Origin: Pinguiococcus pyrenoidosus
Taxonomy: Eukaryota > Sar > Pinguiophyceae > Pinguiochrysidales > Pinguiochrysidaceae
Direction of reading: 5' to 3'
Assembly (NCBI GenBank): GCA_019677205.1
Contig: JAAMXY010004285.1
Coordinates: forward strand, 1-64,000
DNA length: 64,000 nt
Position 1 is the stretch's first letter, and each line of letters opens with the position of its first letter. This document shows positions 33,730-43,977 of the stretch, piece after piece. A program made the translations under genes and the position numbers. Below the pieces are notes generated by a model that made no database searches, was not told where the DNA came from, and was given only the letters and a program-made list of their open reading frames with translations.

Positions 33730-35883
33730 CTACGCAGAAGGACTCTGGACGATCGCCTCCCGACGGACAATGCGCATCTCCGCCAGCACCTCGTCGCTAA
33801 AGATGGTGCGGTCGGATAGGGACTTCTGCAGCGATGCTTCCGCTCTGGTCCTCGTGTCCTTCTCGTCGACATACAGGGGGACGAAGAGACGATGCTTCCT
33901 CGCTGGCAACGGTATCATAGGCGAGCGCAAGAGCTGGAGAACGCGCTTTCGGCGAATGAACCAGATCGTCCGATCGTCAACATCCTCGGTGAGCATGACG
34001 GGGCCTTCCCACTCCGACGGCAGGGGACTGCGTGTCGCGCGCCACCGCAACTGCTCCCCGACCTGCGAGACCAGCTCAAAGGCCTCCTGGAAGTACGAGC
34101 TGCGTTCGGTCGCCAAGTCGACGAGCTCTGCTCCATCCTCCTTCGCGGAAGAGGCTGAGGGGCTGAGGAACCTCGCGCTGCGGAAGTCCAAGGCGCTCGC
34201 AAAGTCGTTCTGTGGCTGCCCAACATGACGGTAGGTGCCAGTCTGCTGGTTGCAAGTGTACAGGGGCAGCAGCTTGTATCCGTGCTCGGCCACCCAAGCG
34301 ACCGCGTCCAGCACGAAGTCGATGGTCTCCGGATCCTCGATGAACGGCAAGTTGACGCGCGTGAATCCCGGCTTGATGATGGGCGCTCGCGTGTCCGCGA
34401 AGCACTTCAATAGGACTCTCATGACATTGTCGTCGATGCCCAGCAGAGTCGCACCGTAAGGACCGGCACAGGCGCAGCCGCTGCGCGACTGAATGCCGAA
34501 AAGGTCGTTCAAAAGCGCGCACACAAAATTCTGGTGGAGCAGCTTGTTCTCCACCGTCACCAAGAAGGAGAGCGTCGGAAGCCGGCTCGCGCTGGGGTTG
34601 CCGATGATGTGCAGATTTGGGCAGCGCTGACGCGAGAGGCGCTCGTAGGCTCGCGCCAGGTAGCATTCCTCGATGTGCATGATCGCGTCTTCTCCAATCT
34701 CTCGCTTCAGCTTGAAGACGGCCCCCGCGCGGATGGAGCCGAGGATCTCTGGTGTGCCGCCCTCTTCTCGCACTTCCAGCTTGTCTTCGTAGGCGTGCAT
34801 CGCGTCGGTCGTGAAGCGCACGGTCCCCCCCGCGGGGCGGTGAGGAGGCTGTGCCGACGGCTTCGCAAGCTTTGGGATGCTCCGCCGCATGATCAAGACG
34901 CCGGGCGTCCCGGGGCCTCCAAGGAACTTGTGTGGCGAGAGGAACACGGCGTCGACGCCGCTGTCTTCGACGTTGATCGGCAGGTACGGCCCTCCCGAGG
35001 CATAGTCGAAGCACGCCAGCGCATTCTTCTCGTGCAGCAGTCTCGTGACCGCCTTGACGTCCGTGATCGTGCCGTCCACGTTGGAAGCTGCGCTGAACGA
35101 GCCGATGATCAGAGGTCGATCCTTGAGCTCGTCGAGCAGCTGTGCAAGGTGCTGGAGGTCGATGCCGCGCTTCCCCTCCGGATCCAAGTTGCAGGTGACG
35201 ACGTCGGCATTGCTCTCCCGCCAGGGCAGCAGATTCGAATGGTGCTCGTACGGACTCACGATAACCACCGGCCTCTGCGACGCATCTGCCGGTCTCTGCA
35301 GGTACGACAGCAGCTGGAATGGCTTGGGCAGCAGGCGCACCAGGAGGTCGATGGCCCCCGTGGAGCCGGAACCCACGAAGATGACTGCGTGAGAGTCCTC
35401 GGGGACGCCGCAAGACGCTGCAATCTCCTGGCGGGCTTGCTCCCGAAGCATGTTGGTCCGGCGGCCGGTGAGCGAAGCCTCCGTGTGCGTATTGGCGTAG
35501 GTCGGCAGAACTTGATGCTGCATGAAGGCCTCGATGCGGCCCATGGCCCTGCCCGAGGCAGTGAAGTCGCAGTACACCAAACGCCGGACGCCGAAGGGAG
35601 TGGTCACACGCATGTTGGCCCCGATCACGTCGGTTCGTAGGGAGAGCATCAACTCGGCCGTCTCTGCGTCGATCTCACGATGGGAGCCGTCACAGGACGC
35701 CACAGGAGAGGGAGGTGCCGTCGCAGGACCGAGATTCGGGGACGGCGTCGGGACGACCTTGACGCCCTTCAAGCGTCGCAGCAGTCTGCTCAGGCTCCTC
35801 GGAGCCTTACTGAAGCCATGTCCCTTGCTCTGCCTCCACCGTGGGAGGCAATCGCTGGCGTCCGGAGGCGCGTGTTGCAGCAT
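33730..35883 (-). CDS. Class V aminotransferase / cysteine-desulfurase-like PLP enzyme, 717 aa
   Basis: Single exon, ATG at 35883. After a basic 75-residue leader (possible organelle signal) comes the class V fold. It shows LVYCDFTASGRAMGRIE, a Gly/Ser-rich cofactor loop (FVGSGSTGAIDLL), the histidine-containing SPYEHHSNLLPW, the PLP aspartate of ALACFDYASGGP, and the Schiff-base lysine in SPHKFLGGPG (K319). This pattern resembles the 'probable cysteine desulfurase' branch of class V enzymes rather than IscS/NFS1. A cysteine-rich segment (SGCACAGPYG) follows in the C-terminal lobe. The last about 150 residues are an extension without recognised domain (FIRRKRVLQLLRSPM...). The reaction catalysed is not determinable here. 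Confidence 0.85.
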   Translation of the reverse strand: MLQHAPPDASDCLPRWRQSKGHGFSKAPRSLSRLLRRLKGVKVVPTPSPNLGPATAPPSPVASCDGSHREIDAETAELMLSLRTDVIGANMRVTTPFGVRRLVYCDFTASGRAMGRIEAFMQHQVLPTYANTHTEASLTGRRTNMLREQARQEIAASCGVPEDSHAVIFVGSGSTGAIDLLVRLLPKPFQLLSYLQRPADASQRPVVIVSPYEHHSNLLPWRESNADVVTCNLDPEGKRGIDLQHLAQLLDELKDRPLIIGSFSAASNVDGTITDVKAVTRLLHEKNALACFDYASGGPYLPINVEDSGVDAVFLSPHKFLGGPGTPGVLIMRRSIPKLAKPSAQPPHRPAGGTVRFTTDAMHAYEDKLEVREEGGTPEILGSIRAGAVFKLKREIGEDAIMHIEECYLARAYERLSRQRCPNLHIIGNPSASRLPTLSFLVTVENKLLHQNFVCALLNDLFGIQSRSGCACAGPYGATLLGIDDNVMRVLLKCFADTRAPIIKPGFTRVNLPFIEDPETIDFVLDAVAWVAEHGYKLLPLYTCNQQTGTYRHVGQPQNDFASALDFRSARFLSPSASSAKEDGAELVDLATERSSYFQEAFELVSQVGEQLRWRATRSPLPSEWEGPVMLTEDVDDRTIWFIRRKRVLQLLRSPMIPLPARKHRLFVPLYVDEKDTRTRAEASLQKSLSDRTIFSDEVLAEMRIVRREAIVQSPSA

Positions 35884-36378
35884 GGTCGCTTCGGGAATCC
35901 GGGGCGAATCTGCGGCTGGAGGAGACGGCTCTCAGCTCGTACAAAGGAGCTACCAGTCTTCCCGGAAGCTTTGGCGGCTGCCTGGTTGTTGCCTTGTGAG
36001 CGAACAAGGACCGATCTCGAAGGAGTTAAGGAACGAGTCGCCGTAGGCAACAGCTCTGCCGGAGCAGGCCACCCTGTAGATGGCCCATCGCGATTTTTGA
36101 TTTCACGCCGGTGGTTGGGTGGAGACCTCCCCCTCATGCAACGACTCCGTGCGCCGGCCTGGCAGTTGTCTAGCCCTCCTGTACAGCGCATTCCGCAAAG
36201 ATTTTCTGAAGCTCTAGTAAAACCAGCGTAATCTCTGATCTTGGCTCCAGAGAGCTTCTCTGCGCGTTCCGGTTGGCCGCATGTGACACCTGCAAGAAGG
36301 TGGCCCTTGTACAACCGCAATAAATGACTTTCATTGCACTTTCTCTTCCCTCCGTGTTGCGCGTAATCTACCTCCCTG

Positions 36379-36386
36379 GCCAATCA
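36379..36386 (+). promoter_or_regulatory. CCAAT box candidate (GCCAATCA)
   Basis: An exact GCCAATCA, about 500 bp upstream of the aminotransferase ATG (gene on the other strand). Confidence 0.3.
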
Positions 36387-36930
36387 GGAGCAGAAGCGAG
36401 GTTGCCAGCGGTTTCAATTTCGATCGATTTGTTTCAGCCGTAAGCCTGGTTGTTCGTCACTCACTTCTCGATGGGGGGGGTTGGACTCCGTATGATATCT
36501 TTAGAAAGTCTCTAGATCATATTGGACAGCGAGGAGATGTCTCGGGAATGTCAGGATTGATGAGCGTCTCCACCAATGCCACGCGGATCATTTTGAACGG
36601 AAGGATTCAAATTCAAAAGCACGTCGCTTGGCCGCTCTTCATTGGCGATGCCGGTTGCACCTGGCAAGACGCCGGAAGGGAAGCCACCAGTCAACTGTAT
36701 CGCAACCACTCTTCCCTGTCACCCTCGGCAAGTGTCTTCCGCCAAGGAGATTACGCATCTGGGGGGGATGCCGCGGCGCGCGCTTTGACACCAGGCCAGA
36801 CTTCGATTGGATCGTGTCTACTTTTACTCATTTGAAACCAATTGTCAGGTTATCATTCATCCACCTATCTCCGGTAACAATACCCGGTACCGCGAAGCCG
36901 GGATGAAGCTTTGAATTTGCTCAGGCTTAG

Positions 36931-37080
36931 GTTGCCATATCCTAGCCCCAAGTTGTTTTTGTTTGACCCGGATTGCTCTTCAACGGCCCAGGTTGCCCTT
37001 TCATCGCCCCGGTTGCTGCTCCTAGGCCCAGGTTGCCCTTTCCAGGCCGACCTAGCTTGCCCTCCCAGGGCTGGTTGACG
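36931..37080. repeat. Degenerate about 20-bp tandem repeat (GTTGCCCTTTCnnnGGCCCAG)
   Basis: About seven diverged units begin GTTGC/ATTGC and end in CCCAG/CCCGG. Two units share CCCAGGTTGCCCTTTC exactly. Confidence 0.65.
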
Positions 37081-37260
37081 GTCCGCAGTGACAGGGCGCG
37101 CTCGCTGGTGCGGGTCAGGTGACCCCTCACACGATCTTAAGATCTGGTCTGGGGTGTACACGGAATGACTTCCCGGGAGGTCCGGATGGCTGTCCAGCTT
37201 CCGCGAGCGGATGCCCGACGTCCCTCTTCTGGAGGCCTAGGCCCTGAACAAGACGGCTTA

Positions 37261-37392
37261 GATGGGCACGCGAGGCATAGAAGATGGGCACGCGAGGCAT
37301 AGAAGATGGGCACGTGAGGCATAGAAGATGGGCACGTGAGGCATAGGAGATGGGCACGCGAGGCATAGGAGATGGGCACGCGAGGCATGGGA
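37261..37392. repeat. 22-bp minisatellite, 6 units (GATGGGCACGCGAGGCATAGAA)
   Basis: Six head-to-tail units differ at only a few positions: CGCG or CGTG in the centre, and AGAA, AGGA or GGGA at the end. Units with CACGTG contain an E-box/G-box core. Confidence 0.95.
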
Positions 37393-38018
37393 GATGAGCG
37401 CTCTGCACGTCAGCGAAGCTGCGCTCGTGCGCATGAAGTACCGCAACATAGCCAGCGACGTGTGCGGTAGTCTATGGCCTCATTCATGTCGGCTTGTGTT
37501 GTCTAGTCTTTCGTCGGTCCTGAACGATGCCGCCTGGAATGTGTGCTTGCGTGCATGCTCGTGCGGGGTGGCGGATTTCTCGACGGACGGGGCGATGCTA
37601 GTGAAGCTTATGGTATTGCGCCGGGAAGCTCATGGTATTGTCCCGGGAGACCGTGCGAATTCCAGCTGAGTATCGGCATGTCCGCGTTGACTCCTAGGCG
37701 GTCTCAAGATCGGCCGTGAATCATGCGATGTACAAGGGTGAAGAGTCACCGCGCATTTCCATGGTGGCCATGCATGTTACGTGTGGAGTCCGCATGTTGC
37801 GGAAAAGATGACGCGGCCTTTGACTTTGCGGGTTCGTTTGCATGTAGCGATAGGTTGCTGTCTCGCGAGCGCTTCTTTTCTCAAAGCGTCTTCCTTCGTC
37901 GACTGTCGCTTCGATGCCAAGTCCAGAAGCCGACATGCAAGGAAACGGCCTCAGCATTCTCATCATCTTCTCCTTCTCCTTTTCCTCCGTCGTGGTCTGG
38001 GTCTTCTACACTGCGGAT

Positions 38019-39646
38019 CTACCAGCTGTCGTCGTAATACTTGTCAACCTTCTCCCTGTGGACCACACGTCCTTTCAAGCGGCCCTAGACCATCAAAAGA
38101 AGCGTGAGCGTCTCCGCCGTCACCATCGTCGAGAAGAGAAGAGAAGAGAAGACAAGAGAAGACAAGAAAGAAGATACCGCAGAGCCGACGTACCTTCGCA
38201 CTGTTCGGCTTGGCCCTGGAGCTCCCAGCATTTCCCTTCGCCTGCGCGTGCCTTCTTGAACCGCCTCTCCGACCGCGACGCAGCTCGTAAACCGCGTCAA
38301 CCTCAGATGCTTCCATGATCTCCGTCTCTGGTGGCTGAGCAATCGCCTGCCGAAGCAACTCTTCGTCCTCGTCTGTGAACCCGCTGGCCTTCACCTTCAC
38401 GTCGAGTCGCACTGGACACTCCAGCCCGACCTCTTCGAGATTTGGGCCGCAATCCAGCGGAGTGTCCAGCTCCAGGCCGAGTCCACCACCTTGGTCATCC
38501 AAGGCGATCTCGTCCGCGACATCCTCTGCCTCGGCGGGAAGGAAGGCAGGCGCAGACGTTTCGTCATCGCCGGTCGCCTCCGGGTCGTCGGCAGGAGTGG
38601 CACTCGCAAGCGCACTCCGCGCCCGGAGCTCCTCGACCTCCCGAAGGATGTCCGGCAGCTGCGGCAGGTCTAAATCCGTAACCTCCAGCCGTTGCTTCAT
38701 TCGGAAGTACTTGGCGATGCCCCGAACATCGCGATTGAAGAGCTCCTCCGCGTTGCGGTGAGACACGCTGACCATCTGCGGGAAGTCGATGAGGATGACG
38801 TTCAAGTCGTTGTCCACGATGAGATTGAACTCGTTCAGGTCACAATGGATGAGCCCGTGCCTCGCAAGCTTCACGGCAATGTCCAGGCAGGATCGGAAGA
38901 CCCGCTCCGGATGGCCCATCTCTCCCGCGCGGACTTGGTACATGGGATAGCCTGGCGCCAGGCTCATGACCACGACATGTCGATTCTGGTCCTTCGGAAC
39001 CGGCACTGCGAAATTCTGCGAGTACAGCGCCCTCATGAATGCGTATTCCTGGGGAAGAGAATGCTTGAGCCAGGTCCAAGCTTCGGGGGGGGNNNNNNNN
39101 NNNNNNNNNNAGGGTGGCAAAGGAGAGCGATGCTGGTGTTGCGACATCCCCGTCTCCGTGGCTTCGATAGCTTACCCGCATGGCCGCGAGGCGCGAGAGG
39201 TACAGCCAATTCCCGGCCGTCTTGTGCTGCAGATAGTCCCGCTTCGAGCGCACGGCGCGGAAGGACTGCCGACCTAGCCTGTGAAGCTTCACCACGAGAG
39301 TGGACCCATCCGGGGCCTCTGCCAAGTACACGTCGCTCTCCTTGCCGACGCCCAGCTTGTTGCCCATGGCGGCGACCACGCCGCGCTTGCTGAGCGCGCG
39401 CAGCGCCAGCACGTCGTAACCCTTGTTCGTCAGGCGGAAGCCCTCGTAGCTTGACACGTCCCTGGCCACCAAGCGGTGGCGCATGAGGGCCCGCAGGGCC
39501 TTGTAAAGGCCGCTCCTCACGCTGGCCAGGCTGCTCAGCAGCGGCAGCGGCACAAAGGCGTGGTTTCTCATGCCCATCTCCACTGCTGTGAGCACGCGAA
39601 ACTCATCTTGGCTCAAGTGCCGCATCATGGACACGTCGAGGCTCAT
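38019..39646 (-). CDS. RIOK2: Atypical protein kinase RIO2, 40S ribosome biogenesis (3 exons, 463 aa)
   Basis: Exons are 39646-39176, 39048-38194 and 38084-38019, all phase 0. Intron 1 (GTAAGC...CCCAG) contains the 18-N assembly gap. Intron 2 is GTACGT...TCTAG, 109 nt. The N-terminal winged helix (MRHLSQDEFRVLTAVEMGM) is diagnostic of RIO2. The RIO kinase core has the P-loop GVGKESDVY, the lysine of VVKLHRLG, the catalytic IHCDLNEFN (usually HGD) and the metal-binding IDFPQMVS. The last exon gives a basic, aromatic tail (GRLKGRVVHREKVDKYYDDSW), which makes a sensible C-terminus. RIO2 acts in final pre-40S maturation. It is head-to-head with the FYVE/VHP gene. Confidence 0.92.
39093..39110. 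other. Assembly gap (18 N) inside RIO2 intron 1
   Basis: Eighteen Ns follow a run of eight G. The gap lies between a good acceptor at 39049-39050 and a donor at 39174-39175, so the coding sequence is unaffected. The true intron length is unknown. Confidence 0.98.
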
Positions 39647-40512
39647 GGTACCAACGCCGCAGCGCCGCTCTACGGCGCTGCGCTAAACCTGCCGATGTAC
39701 AGCGAGAACATCGCCGCTTCGCCGACGCCGAACGCGATAGTGCGGCAGGATCGATAGAGCACGCTCCGGGCTTGCCGCGCCCCTGGGTACTCCTGATCGA
39801 TCCTGTCCGTGATCGATCTTGACCAGGGAAGGCCAGGACGGCCGGGAACAGGAACAGGATCAGGAGGGACGCATTTACTGGAACTCTGAGAAACCCGGCG
39901 AACGGACAGGAGCACTGCTGATGCGTAGAATGCCAGCAGGAACGGCCGAGAACGTTACGGGGCTTGTTCCTCCTGTTCAGCAGGCACGGGCATCACCCGG
40001 AATTTCCAAAATTGTATGTATTTTGAAAACCTGTGTTCCTTTAGCGTTTCTTTGGAGGTCGCCATAGCACACCCACTTTACGCCGCACACGCACACCTAC
40101 TTGATTGGCATCCCAGCGAGCTGAATAAGCATCCTAGAGATATTAAAATTTACTAGGGGATTTTCAGCTTTGAAACGTCATGGACTTGCAACTTTCGCGA
40201 CAGTTTCACCTAGGACTTGGGCGTCACTCGTCCGCGGAAGCCTGCGGCAATCGCGCGTTGGGCTGTACCTCCCAGGCGTGGTGCTACGCCGAGCTGGTGA
40301 CGCGCTGCAGCGGCGAAAAGCCAGGCATTCCGCTCGAAGCGCAGGCATTCTGACACGCCGGGAGTCCGCGGTTTCCGCCTGAAAGTGTCGCTCGGCTCGT
40401 CTGCGCCTCCGAGGGTGCGCTGGAGCTGCCAGATTCGTGCGCCGAGCGGGTCTGTTGCTGCGGCCGCGAGCATCGGCGCACGGCCACTGCTGACCAGAGC
40501 TGAGAGAGCACC
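39647..40512. other. Shared promoter region of RIO2 (-) and the FYVE/VHP gene (+)
   Basis: An 866-bp divergent intergenic stretch. It has an AT-rich patch at about 40005-40170 and an inverted CCAAT box at 40102-40109. Near 39795-39840 there is a short gatcgatc/gtgatcgatc repeat. No gene was seen. Confidence 0.5.
40102..40109 (-). promoter_or_regulatory. CCAAT box candidate (TGATTGGC)
   Basis: The reverse complement is GCCAATCA, 403 bp before the plus-strand ATG and 456 bp before the RIO2 ATG. Confidence 0.35.
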
Positions 40513-43500
40513 ATGTCGGGCCCCGCGGTCGACAAGACCCTTCGGGTCATGGAGGAGATCATCTCCACGGAAACGACCTACGTGTCGGAGCTGACGACCC
40601 TCATAGAAGTACGCAGTTCCCAAGTTCGAGGCGTGGCGCGCGAGGAAGTGGCTGTGCTGACTCTGCCATTGCTGTGGCGCAGGTGTATATCAAGCCCATG
40701 CGGAACCAGAGCATTGTCGACAGAGAAGCCATGCAGCAGATCTTCTCGAACTGGGAGCTGCTCCATGGCTTCAACACCCGGCTTCTGCAGGACCTTGTGG
40801 AGCATAAGAATGGACCGGATGGCGTGAAAGGTGCGACCCCCGCCTCTTCGAGCTTGGCCTCGGCGGCCTTGGTCGCGACATCACGACGACATACCGGTCA
40901 CGTGCTCAGCCTCCCGAACCCCTCCTTTGCGCATCCGCAGGCGTGCCGTTCGGGCGGATCTTCAACGATTTCTCCCACTTCTTCAAGATGTATTCGGACT
41001 ACCTGCAAAACTACGAGAACGCGTTGGAGAAAGTGTCCGAGCTGTCGCAGAGGAGCTCCGCGTTTGACCGGATTGTGCAGGCCGGCGCCAACGACCCACG
41101 GTGCCGGGGGAAGAACTTGACCTCCTACCTCATCATGCCCGTGCAGCGGATTCCGCGCTACAAGATGCTGCTCGAAGAGCTGCATAAGCGCACGGATGAC
41201 GACTGGTTCGACAAGGTAAGAAGAGGCACGAACGCGGCGGGTTTGGACACGCCCGAGTGAGAAGCCGCCTCATGGTTTTCCCCGTTTCTCCGCGGCAGCC
41301 GAACTTGCTGAAGGCGCTGGAGACCGTCGGCAACGCTGCGAAGGACAACAACGAGAAGATTCGTCAGCGAGAGAACAGAATGAAGATCTTCGAGATCCAG
41401 ACGCACTTTGACAGTAGCAAGAAGCCGGATCTATTTGGAGACCCGTCGCGAATGTTTATTAAGGAAGGGCCGCTCATCAAGTTGTGCCGCCGAGGACCAA
41501 AGGAGTTCTTCTTCTGGCTGTTTAGTGATAAGATTGTTTACGGACAGGCCAGCGGTGAGACTACGTATCAGTTCCACCGGGAAATCGACCTAAGGTACGC
41601 GCCGACGTGCCGCCTCGGTTTTGTGCACCGGAGCTCGCCGCGGGGGTTCTAAAGCAAGTTCTATCGCAGATACTGTCGGGTTTCTATGGAGCCTCCGCAG
41701 TCGGAGGAGGGCCTCATCGAGAATGTCGACAAGGCGTTCCTGATCGAGTCGAACACCAAGTCCTTCATCGTGTGGGCTCAGCTGCCCGCGGAGAAAATCG
41801 AGTGGGTCGATGACATCAACGAGTGCATCGGCAAGCTGCAGCAGGGCATTGACGGACAGGTCGCCCCGGTCTGGAGACCCGACGGATCCACGAACGAGTG
41901 CGAGGTGTGCAAGTCGCCCTTCACCTTGCTGCGTCGCCGACACCACTGCCGAAATTGCGGGGATCTTGTCTGCTCGCAGTGCTCGACGCACAAGCTTAAC
42001 CTTCCTCACATCAACGCCACGACCGCGCAAAGGGTATGCGATCGTTGCTACGATGAGCGCGATCAGATTGGCAAGGGGAATCCCACCTCCCAAAGGTAAG
42101 TGCCTCGCCAGCCTGGTGCAAGCAATCGCTGCGGGCTGGGGCTCATCGAACGTTCTGGTTCAGGTTGGGTTTCGACTTTCGGCGTCAGCCCTCTGAGAAT
42201 GGCGACATCTATGCTTCCACCAGTTCGAGCGTGCTGACGGCCCTGAGGACGCCCCCGCCGCCTCCGAGGCAGCATTCGGCGCCGCATGCCTTGACTGCGA
42301 CTCCGTCGCTGCCGGCGAGAAGCGCGTCGAGCCACGCGTCGATGGGGCCGCCAAGACGAAGCCCTCCCCAGCCGGTACGTGGCGAGTTTGTCCGAGGTTC
42401 CCCTCCTCCCTTGGGCGGACGCTCACACCAGGACTCTGCAGATTGGGAGCTCGCACCACTCTGGGCGTGTCGTGAACCTGTCGCATCGCATCGATGCCAA
42501 CGCTCCGCCGCCACCGAAGCGTGCCCCGCCAGTCCCTCCCTCTGCGGCGAAGAACGTGCTTGGCACCTCGGGCAGCCTCTCGGATACGGGATCTGAAACG
42601 CATTCGGAGAGGAGCTCCTTCGGAATCCTCTCGCGCTTCTCTCGATCCGGAACGCCGTCGACGGCGTCGACGCAGACCTCCCCGAGCGGTGAATCTGCGG
42701 AAGCCAAAGACCGGCCGAGCAGCGGGAGGCCGAGGGAAGGAGCTCCGAGGCGGCCACCACCACAGTACGTGAACCGGGTCCGACCCTGCCCTTGGAAACT
42801 TGCTGACAGGTCGTGCGCAATGCAGGCTGCCGGTGTCGAAGTCCGTGGATAGCTTTGAGTCGCGACCCACGAGCACATCGGAGAGGCCCGGAGAAGCGCA
42901 TTTCTCGAATGCGAATGCTTGGAGGTCCCTACTGAACAGCACAGACTCTTCCGAGGAGGATGCGCGCAAGAGAGTCAGCTACGACGCCAAGCAAGCTGCA
43001 CGTGCGTACTCCACGCGGATCCCCTCGGGCGAGTCGAAGGAAGAGCAGGACAAGCCCAGCCGTGCATCCTGGCGCCCGTTGCCCAAGTCGCGAGCGCCGC
43101 CGACGCCGCGAAGGCAGCCCCCGGCCCGGCTCCCAGAGGGCTGGGAGAGGTTCGAGACCGCGGAAGGTAAGCTGGCTCGCCTCCAGGCTCAGGTGTCCGT
43201 CGCCCAGCCCGATTGGAACGTCTCACCGTCGTGGCGTCGTCGATTGCCTTGCTCCATCACCAGGCGAAGAATACTTCTATAACAAGTTCACTGCTCAGAC
43301 GCAATGGGACCGGCCCACAGTGGCCGCTGCGCCGCCGAAGCCTGCCAGGCGCCGCGGCGACGACCCGTCTGCGGCTGCGGGTGGATCCCAGCGAGGGCTC
43401 AGCGCTTCGAAGGATCTCAACAGCTACCGGATCTACGACTACGACGAGCTGGCGGTTCCTCGCACCCAGCTGCCGGCAGACGTGAATCCCAACGAGCGGG

Positions 43501-43616
43501 AGCTGCACCTGGACGACTTCCAGTTCCAGTACTACTTCTACTGCACTAAGGAAGAGTTTCTTCAGAAGCCGAAGTGGAAGCGAATACAGAACAAGAAGGA
43601 GGTGCATCTGTTCTAG
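40513..43616 (+). CDS. FGD-like RhoGEF: DH-PH-FYVE with WW domain and C-terminal villin headpiece (9 exons, 822 aa)
   Basis: Exons: 40513-40608, 40683-40830, 40941-41215, 41299-41594, 41670-42095, 42164-42374, 42442-42764, 42826-43166 and 43264-43616. All phases close and the total is 2,469 nt. The DH domain (residues about 8-210) reads TETTYVSELTTLIE/VYIKPM and SYLIMPVQRIPRYKMLLEEL. The PH domain (about 225-330) reads FIKEGPLIKLCRRG..FLIESNTKSFIVWA. The FYVE finger (about 339-405) has WRPD, C-x2-C, RRRHHCRNCG and RVCDRC, the PI3P-binding signature. A Pro/Ser-rich linker follows (about 410-690). The WW domain (about 693-723) reads LPEGWERF..YNKFTAQTQWDRP and is split by a phase-1 intron. The headpiece (about 760-822) ends KNKKEVHLF-like (NKKEVHLF). 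It probably activates Rho/Rac/Cdc42 GTPases on PI3P membranes and binds F-actin. Confidence 0.88.
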
Positions 43617-43977
43617 CAGCGCTCTGGACGGTGTGTGGGTGACAGACTGCCATGAGAGAAGACAGAGGTATTGCCGTCGTAGTTGGATGCCGAGCGTGAC
43701 AAGCTTTCCCCGGTGTAGCGTGCTCAGTCGAATCATACTGGTCTCTCGAGGAAGCCAACGGGACCAAACGGGTGCATCAACGATGCTCTGCTTTATCGCG
43801 CTCTCCTCCTAGCTCCTGCTCTCTCCCTGCCCTAGCGATCTCGTGCGCTCGCTATGCCAGCCAGAACATCGGAACTTCGGAACTTCGGAACTTCGGAATT
43901 TTGGAGCCTCGGAGCTTCGGAGCTTCGATCGCAGTCTGCCCAGCACCACCCGGTTGGCGTGTGGGTTCGTCTCTCCC
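43617..43977. other. Intergenic region between FYVE/VHP and dynein 3' ends
   Basis: 361 bp of convergent 3' flank, with an 8-bp tandem repeat (43870-43927). Nothing else was recognised. Confidence 0.5.
43870..43927. repeat. 8-bp tandem repeat (GGAACTTC / GGAGCTTC)
   Basis: Three GGAACTTC units, then diverged GGAATTTT, GGAGCCTC and two GGAGCTTC units. Confidence 0.85.

Larger units (their letters stand above)
35884..38018. other. 2.1-kb gene-poor region with tandem repeats
   Basis: It lies upstream of the aminotransferase and downstream of RIO2. It holds a CCAAT box (36379-36386), a degenerate about 20-bp repeat (36931-37080) and a clean 22-bp minisatellite (37261-37392). A plus-strand frame at 36548-36835 (begins MSGLMSVSTNATRIIL) has a short protein-like stretch but no support as a gene. 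No RNA gene was recognised. Confidence 0.5.

Noticed and set aside
34534-35640. Plus-strand open frame of 368 codons
   Set aside because: Antisense to the class V aminotransferase; no domain and a biased composition.
37127-37408. Minus-strand frame with repeated RVPISYASRAHLLCL-type peptide
   Set aside because: It arises from the 22-bp minisatellite; the period is not a multiple of three, so all frames repeat. No evidence of expression.
27425-40179. Shared 13-mer GCTTTGAAACGTC in two AT-rich promoters (27425-27437 and 40167-40179)
   Set aside because: Dozens of chance 13-mer matches are expected in 64 kb, so one pair is not evidence of a regulatory element.
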